Below are positions 22,044 through 33,975 of a stretch of 64,000 nucleotides of DNA, piece after piece (the stretch's first letter is position 1; each line of letters starts with the position of its first letter). The translations under genes were made by a program, and so were the position numbers. Source of the DNA: Paramyrothecium sp. XJ0827 (lineage: Eukaryota > Ascomycota > Sordariomycetes > Hypocreales > Stachybotryaceae); contig JAJFPB010000002.1 of assembly GCA_020881915.1 (NCBI GenBank), positions 5,901,001-5,965,000 on the forward strand, written 5' to 3'. The notes beneath the pieces are model-generated. The model searched no databases. It saw only the letters and a program-made list of their open reading frames with translations, and was not told the DNA's origin.

Positions 22044-23712
22044 CTACCATGCACTGCCTCCATACTTTGCTCGCGGGCGCCACAGTTTGACAGGTTGACC
22101 TAACACGAGAGTCAGCATGAGTTACAAACGACAAGATGTTTTTGTGCAGGTCTCGTGCAGGTAGGGGGGTGGATTGTGTGCCACGAGCTCAAAGCTTCGG
22201 GCACGGAGGGCGTTGCGTAACCTACCCATAGCTTCTCTCCAGTGAGCGAGCACACCCGGGACACGTGAGATGAGGATCAGACCGGGTATAAGGTCTCTTT
22301 GAAAGCCACTGTTTTTGATCGATCAGTGCTCTTCACATCAAGGGCTTGCAGAAGGCGACCTACAGTGCGGTATAGATGAAGCAAGCATAAAGGTCGGCGT
22401 TTGCTTTGAGCCCGCGATCAACAAAATAGGAATCCGTCTCGGCTATCTTATCAATAGCAAAAGCTATGGAAAGCAGAGGATTAGACAGAATCAACTCCTC
22501 GTGTTTCTTGTTCAGCTCGCCAAGCAGAACAGCACGAGGGTCTCTGATCTTATAGACCCGATGACCGTAGCCAAAGAGGCGGAACTTCTTTGCCTTGACC
22601 CCTTCGATGTAGGCGTTCACGTTCTCTAGCTTCCCGATTTTCTCAAGAACCTCGTACGCCAGCTCGATGGCACCTCCATGGAGAGGACCGGCACAGCTCA
22701 GTGTCATGGCCGCGATTGAAGAAATGGGGTCCGTCAAGGTGGAGGCCGTCAGGAGGCACGAGGCAGTGGAGTTGGACAGCTCGTGATCCGCGTACAGGAT
22801 CCAGAGTTTCTCCACGGCGGCGATCCTTTTCGCGGCAAAGCTGTCTGGGTTGTCAGACACCTCTAGACCCATCATTGTCAAAAGATTTGCCAACAGCGAT
22901 TGATCGGACTGAGGCGGGGCCCAAGACGTGCCGTTCCGATGGCAGTGGATCAAGGCGTAAACGGTTGCGGTAAAGCTAATGGTCCTGATGACGGCGTCGT
23001 CAGTTGCTTTCTGCTTTCCGTGGAACGCCGGCTCTGGTTTGTGTCTAGAAGTGACTGCCTCGGTGTCCCAGCTTGCGTACGCAGCCAACCCGGCAGCAAT
23101 CATGGATGACATGTCGGCATCGCGACTTCATTTCAGTCAGCTTGAGTCCCAAGACAATCTCAAGTAACCCTCCTGTTGCACTCACGGAAATGCGCTAATC
23201 ACCGAGCGCACTACATCAGGCGGGTTCATGTGCCGGGCGAGGGCCGACCGGAGCTCGGCTTTCTCTTCTGGAGACGGCAGGGCGCCCCAAATCAGAAGAT
23301 GCATCACGTCGTCGTAGTCATTCTCGTGGAAGAGCTTGGTAATGGAAATGTCTCGGTATTTCAAGTCACCGCGCTCTTGATCACTGGAGATGTTATTATT
23401 AAGTTTTGGAAAGCTCAAGTTCCTAGTTAGGACTTACATGCGACTCACGGATGATTCCACGCAAGCTGTATACTGCAGGCCGTAGTCAAAAACCCGTAGA
23501 GGCTGCTCGCTCATGCTCACGGAAGAGTCATCGTGGATCTGTGGTGCTTTGATCGTGGACAAATCCGCAGCTCGAACAAATCCGTCCTCGACGGGAATGT
23601 CATACTCGCGAGAAGTCCGCGAGTCGATAACGCGAAGGTGGCTGGTAATCATAGTGACTTCGCAACTTGCGTTCAAAGTAACCTTGCAGCTGGATGAATT
23701 GAACGAGCGCAC
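22044..23712 (-). CDS. Citrate synthase paralog (probable alkylcitrate synthase)
   Basis: Five exons: 23712..23438, 23383..23186, 23125..22364, 22308..22226, 22099..22044, about 457 residues (437 from ATG 23652). Joins give SVSRIDQERGDLKYR, AFPRDADMSSMIAAG, YTALGFQRDLIPG and AHWREAMGQPVKLWRPR, all expected for the family. Seen motifs include SSIAAMTLSCAGPLHGGA (substrate-site His), LFGYGHRVYK and FAIDKIAE. The enzyme condenses acetyl-CoA or a longer acyl-CoA with oxaloacetate. No mitochondrial presequence is obvious, unlike the housekeeping enzyme. Standing beside a secondary-type FAS pair it most likely makes a 2-alkylcitrate. The apparent stop after YTAL is intronic, so the gene is intact. 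Dehydratase and decarboxylase partners were not found. Confidence 0.9.
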
Positions 23713-24478
23713 GATAACGAAAATCTCAGCTACAGACCAGTGCCTTATCGAGTTGCAAACCGTGGATACGGTTGAGCTTGGTTCACCAACACGCTCGTGG
23801 ACCAGTTATATGGGAGATTTGGCCGGAATCGAAGAAATTATTACCCTCGCTTCAAATAAGACACAATGACTCTCGCTCACCCAGGCAAGTACTGCTATTG
23901 GATGTTCTGTGAGCTGACAGGGATGCTTTCAAGGTTTCAGCCTGGTGAAGCGTCTCGATTGGGAAGCAGATGAAGCCCATGCAGTTTGCAAAGGCAACAC
24001 CCGCGTGGAAATGCTTGGCTTGCAATCGCAGGACAACCTCATGGGCCCTTTCATTGCATTGATTCATGTCTGATCCTTTATTCCTACGCAGTCCTTTATT
24101 CCTTTGTAGTCCTGCATTCCTACTGATGTACTGGTCCCAAACAGGTAACTCGATCCTTCATTCCTGCTATTCTAACCGGTCACCTAACGCCGTCCGTTAT
24201 TCTCCATCAGGGGAGAATAATGCAGCCTCTAGTGAGAGCATGAGGAGTATGCGGAGAAGTGCGAGCAGATTTTCGTGTGTTTATCATCAGGCTTACTCTT
24301 AAATATCTCATTCGTGCTCTCCGAAGTACCTTGGCGTGTCCGTAGGAGCATAGATCCGAGTCTGAAGTAGTCTGCAGGCCTCATATTTCAGGGTCCTCCA
24401 AGCAAGCCCTTGAAGACTTGATCATTGACATTCCTCGCTTTGCACTGCGGCTCGCTGTCACCAATTCACCTGCGCAAC
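23713..24478. other. Divergent promoter region with repeat block B
   Basis: Shared upstream region of the citrate synthase (minus) and the CmcJ-like gene (plus), so the two may be co-regulated. It contains repeat block B and no supported coding sequence. Confidence 0.5.
24080..24172 (-). repeat. GGAAT-type repeat block B (inverted relative to A)
   Basis: Units such as TTCCTACGCAGTCC, TTCCTTTGTAGTCC and TGCATTCC, then TCCTTCATTCC, i.e. the complement of the block A units. Together A and B flank the citrate synthase gene as an inverted pair. Confidence 0.6.
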
Positions 24479-25500
24479 ATGGGCTCAATCACTGAAACTC
24501 AACCTGTCACCGGGACCATCTGGATGTGGAATGGAACCCAAGACAACGATAATGATGGGTGGATAGATTGGGGAGAAGGCTCGACTAACATAAACCCTCC
24601 TAAAGACGTGCCGATTACCTTGCATGACCTTCGATTGGTACAAGATTGCCCGAACTACAAGAAGAAGGGGTTTGAGCTGGTCAAACAACCTACGTCGTTG
24701 ACTGACGAGCAATTTCTCAATGGTGACTCTCCAGAAGGTGCGTTATTGATGTGCAAAGACCATACGTTGAAGTCCTCAGAATAACATACTGACATGAAGC
24801 CCCGTCTTCAAGGTCGGAAATACATCGAGGACGTCTATTTTCCCGAAGTGGAAGAACTAGTCAAGAGAGTTACGGGCGCCCAATTGGTCTATACCTACGT
24901 CTTCCGCGTTCGGGAGCAGGACAAGCTTCACGAGCTCTTGGATTCGTCCAGGTTGGGGCGTCGCACCCTGCCGGCCGCCCACTTGGATCGTGATCCCGAA
25001 ACCTCGATTGCTTCGCTGCAAGACATCTATGGTGTTGAAGAAACAGAGCGGCTGCTTGCCAAGTACAAACGCCATGCCCAGGTGAATGTGTGGCGGCCAA
25101 TTTCAGGGCCGGTCGAAAAATGGCCTCTCTGTTTTGTCGACAAGAGTGATGTGCCGGACTGGAGCTTCGAAACGCACATTGCTCGAGTCATCCCTCGCAA
25201 CGACCCGCGAAAGGCGTTCAAGAACAGAACTGTCAAGGCTCACGACAGCGTCTTGAAGAATGACCCTCGGTATGTCGATGCAGCTCTCTAGGCACCGTGT
25301 TTGCTAACAAGAAACGAAATAGATACAAATATTACTACGCGAATCGTATGAGTTCTGATGAAGCCTTTGTGTTCTCGTCATATGATTCCGACTTTACCAA
25401 GTCAGCGCCACATGGTACATTTTGGAACGACAACGACGCACCAGATGCGCCTCCTAGGCGGTCTATTGAAGTCCGGTCCTGGGTGTTCTTTGACAACTAG
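24479..25500 (+). CDS. CmcJ/AsaB/GA4-desaturase-like oxidoreductase
   Basis: Exons 24479..24737, 24813..25269 and 25323..25500 give 297 residues. The joins read PEGRKYIEDVYFPEV and KNDPRYKYYYANRM. The protein carries the family hallmarks NVWRPISGPVEKWPLCFVD, then the YYYANRMSSDEAFVFSSYDSD block and the C-terminal SIEVRSWVFFD. Relatives include CmcJ (cephamycin), AsaB (aspergillic acid) and the gibberellin GA4 desaturase, which hydroxylate or desaturate small molecules, probably as iron-dependent oxygenases. It diverges from the citrate synthase gene, so it may oxidise the alkylcitrate or a derivative. Its own substrate is unknown. Confidence 0.85.
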
Positions 25501-26288
25501 TCCGGGGTAAATGATGTTTTTGTGTTAGGGACAAGTAGTGATGGATGGTCTAGTCTATTCTATCTTGCCTTTTTCTTCTTATCTTTCCTTCTTTTTTTTT
25601 CTCGCTTTTCTTTTTATTCTCCAACCAATCTGCTTATAACAGCCCACTCGTGTCTTGCCGCGCTTCTCGTTTGTATTCCCTAGTGTCGTAACCGCTCAGC
25701 GGTGCCGAAACCAAATATATCTTGTGAGACATGAAACCTGCGATGATGAGGCTGTAATGTAGCTGCAAATTAGCACGATGAGGGGGACGATCCTGGAGCG
25801 CAACGGGGCTCCTTCAACTACCGTACACGGTCGAGTATCAAATGCTAAAGCTTCCTAGCAACTTCAAGACCTGAAAGTTGATAGAAACTTTTGTGTACGA
25901 AATCGCAACGTCGATTGCCCCTTTGGCTAGTATTTGAGAAATGCAGCGGCAGAACAAGAATTGCCGGTTCTTGTGCCTAGCTCTGGGGGGAGCTACAACC
26001 GTTTACATGATGTTTCTGCCACGATTACCAAGTTCTTATATTGTGCTTTGTAAAGGCCGGTCCATCAAATGCTAAAATTAAAGTCAAATTTGGATGATGG
26101 TGAGCGTAAATATGCGTTTACGGTAGATGGAATTATGCAGTGAGTTTGAGCATAGAGGGAAATACCACATTTAATAGTACCATAGATTACTGAGATTGAA
26201 CTTGAATATGAATATGTACTCCTCTCGTATAAGACCAAAATTTTATGAATGGATATCGAGCGAAGTGTCTAATCATGCTATTATCCTA
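25501..26288. other. Convergent 3' spacer
   Basis: Tail-to-tail spacer of the CmcJ-like gene and FAS beta. It starts with a pyrimidine-rich tract (about 25560-25620) and is A/T-rich. Nothing coding seen. Confidence 0.5.
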
Positions 26289-29200
26289 CTATGCAGCCCT
26301 GACTTCGAATAATGGCCAATCTTCAAGGACCTTTCCAACTCGTGACGAACCTGTAGTCTCGTAGACATACTCACAGAACTCCTTGGTAAGCTCAAAGGGT
26401 CTGGCGACGACGTTCGGTATATACTTGCCTACCAACCTGGCCGGGTCGATGTTCTCTGCTCGTAGCTTGTCGCACAGGAACTTTCGGAAGGACTCCACGC
26501 CAGGTTTAAGATAGGTGCTGTGAAAGGGAACGTCGATACCATCGAGGGGAATGGTAGCCCTGCCCCGTGTCAACTTCAGCGGCTTCGGCTTGGACTGCGT
26601 ATTGCGGATAGCTGCTGCAATGAGATGCTGATGCCGTTCCTCCTCGGCATCGCCCAGCGTACCTGCAGACGAGAACTCGTCTAGGACACCCATCAGCACG
26701 TCGAGAGGATACAGCTCGCCGGCGCAGACATATTGCATGTTGGCCACGTTTAGGTTGACAATCTCTATCAGAGACCCTGTCGTATCACCAATGGTCCGCA
26801 CGATATGGCGGAGAGTGTCCTCGCTGCAGGGGCGCCCGAGACGCGAAGGATCCACGGCACACATGCCGTAGTTGGAGCGGCCCGCGTTGTCGCGCTCGAC
26901 GGCCACTTGCATACACAAGCCGCGGTAGAAGACGAGGGAAACCAGCGTCTCGACAGGCATGACCCTCGAGATGCACGCCAACGCCGTGTACTCGCCCAGC
27001 GAGTGTCCAGCGTGGACGCAGCCTCCATCGTCGACGACGCCGCGCGCCTCCAGATCGCGGAATGCAGCCAACTGCATCAGCGTGAGAGCCGGTTGCGTGA
27101 ACTGTGTCATCGAAAGCACACCGCCAGGACTCCGGAACGTGTGCGACGACGTCTTTGCCGTGATGGCCCCGAAGATAGGCTGGCCGTCGGCGGCTAGCAA
27201 GGCCCGGTAATTGGCGCGAATCTTGCGTCCTCGGGAGCCTCCAAAGTGCACCGTCAACTCCCTTGGATCGTTTCTGACAATGTCGAGGATGGAAAAACCT
27301 GCAGAACAAGGTTAGTTTATCTTCACAGACAAAATATTAGGCAAAAGGCAGAAGAATACGCACCCAAGGTATCCAACAGATGCGCGTCCGCACGATCCCA
27401 CACTTGTCTCGCCACGGCGCTCTTCTGGTATAGATCCATACCCATGCCCTTCTCCTGGGAGCCCTGGCCTGGAAATACATACACCGTAGTGGGCTGCTCG
27501 ACCGTTGCACTGCCTGTCAGTACCTTATCTGTGCTGCTACCGTCGACTTTGACAACGACGAATTCTACAATCTTGCAGCCTGACACCATGGCAACATGCT
27601 GAATCTGGACTTGGAGTAGATCGCCCGGCATAACCATGCCCACGAAGTCGGCGTGGTACTCTCGCATTCTTTCGCCGCCGAGTTGTCTTTCCACAACACT
27701 TCTGACTTGGCCACTGACGTGCATGCCGTGGGTTATAAGACCAGGCAGCTCGGCGTAGTCGGAAATCGTCCGCGAGACGTGAATGGGGTTGAAGTCACCG
27801 GACACGCGCGCGTAGCTCTCATTCGAAGCCGCAGCCCTGAACTCCAGAGGAGGCTTTCCACGGCCGGGGATATCAATGATATGTTCCAGCGGCACGGGTT
27901 GACTTGTGTCTGAGCCGGAACGGCGGAGGTACTCGAGGACCGGATTGCCCTTGGATGGGCTGTTCGTCACGTAGTTCACCGAGGCCACGGGGATATGCTG
28001 GCGTCCTGCTTCTCGCACCACGCTTACGGTGCCGAGCGTCTCCACGCTGTTGAATGTGACCTTGTCCTGGAATGTCGTGCGGGTATGAAGGCGGAACAAC
28101 AGCGTGGCGCCGACGAGGTCTTCATCTTGACTTCCGGCGTTAGGGCAGAACCAGGCCTTGGCCTTGAGAACGGCGAGGTGGGCTGGGCTTCTCAGATGAA
28201 CGGAGAATAAGGGCTCTGTCGTGTGCTTAAAAGTAGTTTCAAAGTCGGTGTAAATGCCGCGGTACAAGAACTGAGACGTGACGTGCATCAGGGGCTCGCC
28301 GTCCTGACGCGAGATGGTGGCGCGCACCTCGACCATTTTTCCGGCGTTCTGGATGATCACGGCGGTGATTTCGGATGAACTATGCAGCAAGTCCCCTTCC
28401 TTGAATATTTCAGCTCCGGGGACCATGCTAAATGTGTTGGAAAGATGCACCAGCGTCAGCAGATCAGCGTCGACGGCCTGGACGAGAGGCGCCATGAGAG
28501 CCTTCCAGGCGACAATGACGGCAAAGTCCATGGGGGCGACGCCAACTCGCCCAGGCCGTGGCATGTAGGCTTCGGAATTGTTGCCTAGCTCGGCCGTCAG
28601 GTTTCGAATCGCACTAGCCTCGACCCTTACCGTGCCACCGTCGAATCGCGTTGACGCCTTGGTGGTGTCCAGGGGAAGGGAGTCATCGCCGAACCAGAGG
28701 CGATTGTAGAACTGCCTGACACGCAAATTGCGTGACTCCATCACCTCCCGTACGGGCGCGTAGCTGCAGTCAGGGTGGTAGGTGTATTCCAAACAGAGCG
28801 CAGCTGGCTGGCTCGAAGCGGTGCGATGCTCGATGAGCTTGACCGGGATGACGGGGCCGGTGGCCGGGCCTATCTCCATCGCGGTGATGCGCCCACCACC
28901 CCCGCAATCCTTCATGATCAAGACAGTCTCGCCTGGTGCTTGAGCATCCGATACTTCGACCAACATGTCTGGGCGTGGGGCAAGCAGGCGGCGCATTGGG
29001 TTGCTCTCGACCCGTTGGCCTCGCACCAACACGCCTGTCTTCAACATCGCTTCGAGCCACGCATCCCGTCCACTTACAAGTAAGCTTGTCCACTCGTCAT
29101 AAGTTGGCAGTGTTGCTTCGGGACTGGCTGTTATATGATAGCTCGTGTGCGTTTCCGTCTTTACGACCGCGACGTTTGGCAGTGCCGCTCCAACATAGAT

Positions 29201-32200
29201 GGCCGCCTTGCCATACCCCTGTGCGAATGGAATCATGCGTTCCTTGCCATGGTAGACCTCCGTGATCAATTGCTCTATGACGCCCTGATGTACGCCGTCA
29301 AGGATGTCCTTGATGGGCTCGTCCACAACCGTCGAAGCCCTGGCAGCTACCGGGCCATGCAGAATGCAGACTCTACCAACATCACCATCGATGACAGCGT
29401 CCAGATCTTCCGATTGCCACAGAGAGTCTTTCTTAAACCAAAACTCAAAGTCCTCGTCCAGTGTCGGGATAAAAGGAACAGGTTTCTGACCGCTGCGCCT
29501 GCATAACCCCAAGAAGTACTCTCGGTCACGCACATCCAGGAGCTGCGTCCTTGCTTGCTCCACCGCCTTGAGAAGTCCTGCCACAACCGATTGGGGATCT
29601 TTCTCAAGCTTCCCGTCCGTGACGTCTCTGTCGAGGTTCGCATCCACGGCTTTTGTGGGGAACCGCTGCACGATGCGTTGTAGGAAGTTGAGGGTGAGGC
29701 CCCTGTAAGATGCGTCGATCCATCTCTGCTGGTGCTTCACGAATGTGAGGTCGACCAGCCTGTGAATCACTTCGCCGTAGCTCATCTCTTCAAGCTCCAA
29801 GACTGCGCCCGAAGCATTGCGGCCAAACCACGGTTTCTGGAAGTCAGCGTTCAGCCGTCGTATCAAGTCAGCACGGACGCGTTTGTCACCGAGGCGAGCG
29901 CGAAGAGCTTCCTTGGACAGGTTGAAGATGGTCTTGTCCAGCTCGGCCCAGAGCATGACGCCGCGGGTGGTAAGCTTGTGGATGGCCTCTCCCATCTCAG
30001 ACCGCACTGTGACAACTCCGCCGGCTTGCGCAGCATCACTGGCCGTCAGATACGTCTTTTCCCACTCGTGGTCTTCGAGACCCTTTGTGTTGGCAATAGC
30101 CTCTTTCGCGGCTGACGAAGTGTGCGCCTCCTTGGCGACCATGCAGCGGCTGCCAAAAAGCACACCGTCGAATGGCATGCGTGGGTAGCCGCCGTATCTA
30201 GTTGACCATTCTCCCGTGAGGTAGGGATAGACATCATTCGCACTGCCAAAGCCCGAGCCAGCCACCAGCACGACGTTGGGGCAGCGGCGTACATTGCCGT
30301 ACCAAGATAGGATAGGCTCGTGAAAGTCCTGTTTGAAAGAAGCGAGTCAGTCTTTATCCTTACAGTTATCACACCCGTTGGCCACTTGAAAATAGACGAA
30401 AGATACTGTGGAACCTGGACTGAACTGAAATTCGAAAAAAAGCCCTCTTTCACATACCTCGCAGGAATGATGACCGCCACCTCGGCCACCCGTCCATTGC
30501 ATTATCACCGGAAACTGTGGATTGGCTCTGGCGATTGTGAGGACTTGGTTGACGGCCCTCTCCGAGCCCGGCTTGAAGCCGATCTGGCGGACGCCAAGAG
30601 TGCGGATGCAGTTGTTCGCGACTTCGAGCGACGGAACGCCGGCGCCGAATGTTACACCCTTGATTGGTGCGCCTTGCGCACACAGACTGCGTATCAAGGG
30701 AATCTGCCATGCTATGGCCTTGGGATTGGCGTATATCAAGTTGACCACGATGCCTCGCCCGGGCGGCATACCAGCTTCGATCTTGGAGACGGCCGCAGAT
30801 AGACTTTCGGCATTGTGATATCCGCCGCCACCTAGTTCAATCTCGTAGCCTGCCGCCATTGTTGCGGCCACAAAGTCCCATGGAACTGTGGTAGGTGTCA
30901 TGCCAGCCACCATGAGAGGCGGTAGGCCCAGGAGGCGGCTCATTGCCGTGTCCACCATGATCCGATCCCCGGTGCGCACCAATTTTGGTCCGAATTGTTC
31001 CGCCCAGTTGGGAGCGTACCGGAGATGCTGCGCGTTCCAGCTGAATATCTCGTGCTTGTATCCGATGTCTGGAGAATTAATATTGCTGCTGGTGTCAAGG
31101 TCAGTGGCGAGAATGACACGAACCCCCGTCCCCTGCTTGATACGGCTCGTCAGACCGGCGACGCCCGTGGCTCCTCCAGGGCCAAAGTCGAGGATATGGG
31201 TTGCATCGGGCATTAAGAGAGCCTTCTCCCAATTGACCGTCTCTAAACACTGCATTCGGTCAGAATATCTCTTCATTGCAGTGGTTGCTGCCAAGAGGAG
31301 AGACGGAGGGAGAGGATGCACATACAATCAGTCTGACAAGCAACGGTACGACGTTATCGTCTGTCGGCTTGGCTCGAATGTCTTCCCCTGTGCATGTTGA
31401 ATAGACAGGTATGCGGAGGTTCTGACCCGAAATCTCAACAGAGTCCAGGTCTTTTTCAGCCTGCCGCGCTGCCTCTGCCAAATGGTGGCTGTGGAAGGGC
31501 GCAGTCATGGGAAGGAAGTGCTTCACGAATCGGCTTCTTCGCTGGCTGAAGCGCACCCGACTATCGTCCGAGTCTACGGATGCTTGATCATGGCGGAGGA
31601 GGCGACAGAGACCGTAGAGGGACATGGGAGGTCCAGTTATCACTAGGTTCCTCGCACTGTTGACGAGTGCCACGACTATCCTTTCGTGTGCGGCTAGATG
31701 TTTGTTCGCTCTGTCAACATAACGTGCTAGGACATCTTGAGCCAGACCGCGAACGCACAGCGCTGTGGTGGGTTCGCCTTCTCCGTGTTTCTCAGCATCG
31801 TCTGTCACTCGTTGAGGGATGGCTGGACGGGGGCTCGCTTCTTGACTGCGCACGCCAATCGCGAACAAAACGCTTAGGGCTACCTTTGCATGCGCGGCGA
31901 AACTCTCCCAGTCGTCAGAGGAGGCAAGGGCAGCAGCAATAACAATGCCCTGCGAGTGACCAGTGACTCCAGTGAGATGGTCCCTGAGACGGCCGGGGTG
32001 CATGCCGAGAACATTGCATACAACCACAACGTGGGCCAACTGGGCCAGCCCAATGACAGGAAAGCTGACGGGCGCGCTGATGAGGTATTCGACGTCTGGC
32101 TGGGTGCCAGGCTTTTCCAGCCACTGCATTACATCGAGGCCCTGGTTGAAATGTTGCGCACCCAGAGAGCATTCACTGGCTAGACGGCCAAGATGAGCGG

Positions 32201-32870
32201 CCGCAGCGTCCAGGAACTGTTTCGTTATTGACCGGTACATGGCGTGCAGGCCCCGTAGCTCTTCCAGATAGGTCATCGTGTTGCCTTGTCCGCCAAAGAC
32301 GGCAAACAGGCGAGCTCGACCATCTGAAGCCGCAGACATGAGCGCCGACCTCTTAGTGGGAGGGCGTTTGACCACGCCAAGCGCCGTATAATAGCATGAT
32401 ATTATATCAGAACTTCGTAGGGAGTCTGGGAGAGCCGCGAAAAATGCGTGGATCTCACTTCCGAGAAGGATTTCTTCTTCGAATCGACCCAAAAGAAACT
32501 GTAGAGCTCGTAGATCTAGGTTCGGGTAACTGTCACGCTCAATCTGCCCTGCAAGGAAACCGAGATAGCGGGCGGCGAGCTCAGCAACGGATGAGGGCTC
32601 TTCAACCCCCGTTTCTTCAAGCGTGAGAAGAAATCCAGCCAGAGACCCCCTCGTTGAAACGTCGAAGGCAGGCAGGATGTGCGTAGTCCACAGAAGGGCT
32701 TTATAGGCTAACACGAATGTCTGAGGTGAAGCATCGGTCTGGTATGGGATAGCACGGGCGCCCAAATCTAGCGGTCCTTTTGCGTCGTTCATTTTCTCAT
32801 GCACACCTTGGAATCCGACGCTGCCATTCTCAACGCTGCCCATGGCTTTTCGTAATAAGATGACAGACAC
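26289..32870 (-). CDS. Fatty acid synthase beta subunit (secondary-metabolism type)
   Basis: Exons 32870..31326, 31249..30458, 30328..27364, 27298..26289 give about 2103 residues (2094 from ATG 32843), the normal beta length. Domains in order: acetyl/acyl transferase with GVTGHSQGIVIAAAL; FMN enoyl reductase with LMVAGMTPTTVPWDFVAA and WTGGRGGGHHSCEDFH; a MaoC-type dehydratase with SGDFNPIHV and LITHGMH; and malonyl/palmitoyl transferase with VHAGHSLGEYTALA. Key Ser and His residues are present, so it should be active. It partners the alpha subunit encoded next on the same strand to form the cytosolic alpha6beta6 synthase. Association with a citrate synthase and MFS pump, and the short alpha chain, mark it as a pathway-specific FAS of the HexB/StcK kind and not the housekeeping one. 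Chain length cannot be read from sequence. Confidence 0.93.
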
Positions 32871-33975
32871 TGGACTAGCCCAGGATCAAATAGATTGCTC
32901 GGCCTATCTGAGATTCAAATGTCTCATTGAATGTGGCCAGCATGCAGAAGCGTAAAACAATTCCAGAGATGCTTTGTCATGCCTCAGATCAAGATTTGAG
33001 ATTCTTCTCGGAGAGGGCTCGAGGGTTACTTGCTTGTACGTTTCGTGGCTAAATGAAAGGAACAAAGAGTAGCAATCACGCGCTATATCATGCACCTATA
33101 AACAAGTGCAGATAACGAGGAAGCTGCAATTCTTAGCTGTTTGTATCTCAGCTAGAGACTGCAAGGACTTGCCTGCCTCAAGATTGAGCGAACCAGTCTT
33201 TGTTCAGTCCAAGCGTGCAGACAGGACAAAGCAATGCGATCTTTGGTGGGTTTCGGCATGAGCTATTGACGAGTGCACAAGGAGCCAAGCAGAATCGGGC
33301 GTCCCCTGCCTCGACAGGACGCAGGATTCCTGGATTCCTGGATTGGTGGATCACGGGAATGCAGGATTGCGGGATCGTGGGGTTCACCCCGGTTCGCAGT
33401 CCGACAGCTCCAATGGCCGTGGTCGTCAACAGCCTGAGTTTTTACTGGATGTCAGATGTTATTCAGCAACATGTAAACATTGAATTCGCCTAGCCCGAGA
33501 ACAGAAGTCTTGATATCCACAAATCGACCCTGTCCTTTCCATGGTATTAATCGACGCAGGCATATCAGTGATCGATGCCACATACCACATTCAGACCGGT
33601 TGCTCATTAGGTTATTGACTCCAGTTGAGGCCCGTAACGCGCTTGGAGAAATGTGTATCAGCAATGGCTACGGAAGATTTATGCGTATTGCTAGTCCAGA
33701 TATCTCACGTTTCTAGTCTTTGAAATTGGACAATGTGCGTATAAATATGAATACAATAAGAGCATGACAAATTGGAACACAAAACTGAAGAATTTTGGGA
33801 TCATTCGAAATTCGCTTTACCATTGTAAATATTCAAGTGTTCCATCGTAATTATACCGGATATCACAACCAACAACCAGTAGAGCCACCGTCCTGATCTC
33901 ATTCAACGTTTGCAATGCCCAAGTTACCCAATGTTGAAACCGACTGTTTCGAGAAAGACATCCCAGCGGGTGAGA
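32871..33975. other. Spacer between FAS beta and alpha genes, with repeat block C
   Basis: About 1.1 kb: promoter of FAS beta, repeat block C and the 3' flank of FAS alpha. I looked here for a detached phosphopantetheinyl transferase domain of the alpha chain and saw none. Confidence 0.5.
33319..33383 (+). repeat. GGAAT/GGATT short-repeat block C
   Basis: Units such as GCAGGATTCCT, GGATTCCT, GGATTGGTGGATCAC, GGGAATGCAGGATTGCGGGATC, in the same orientation as block A. GGGAATGCAGGATTG is shared exactly with block A. Confidence 0.7.

Noticed and set aside
22360..23112. Citrate synthase truncated at YTAL and starting at an inner ATG
   Set aside because: The stop belongs to a 55-bp intron (GTAGGT donor, AACAG acceptor). 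Two more exons supply the conserved C-terminus and two upstream exons the N-terminus.
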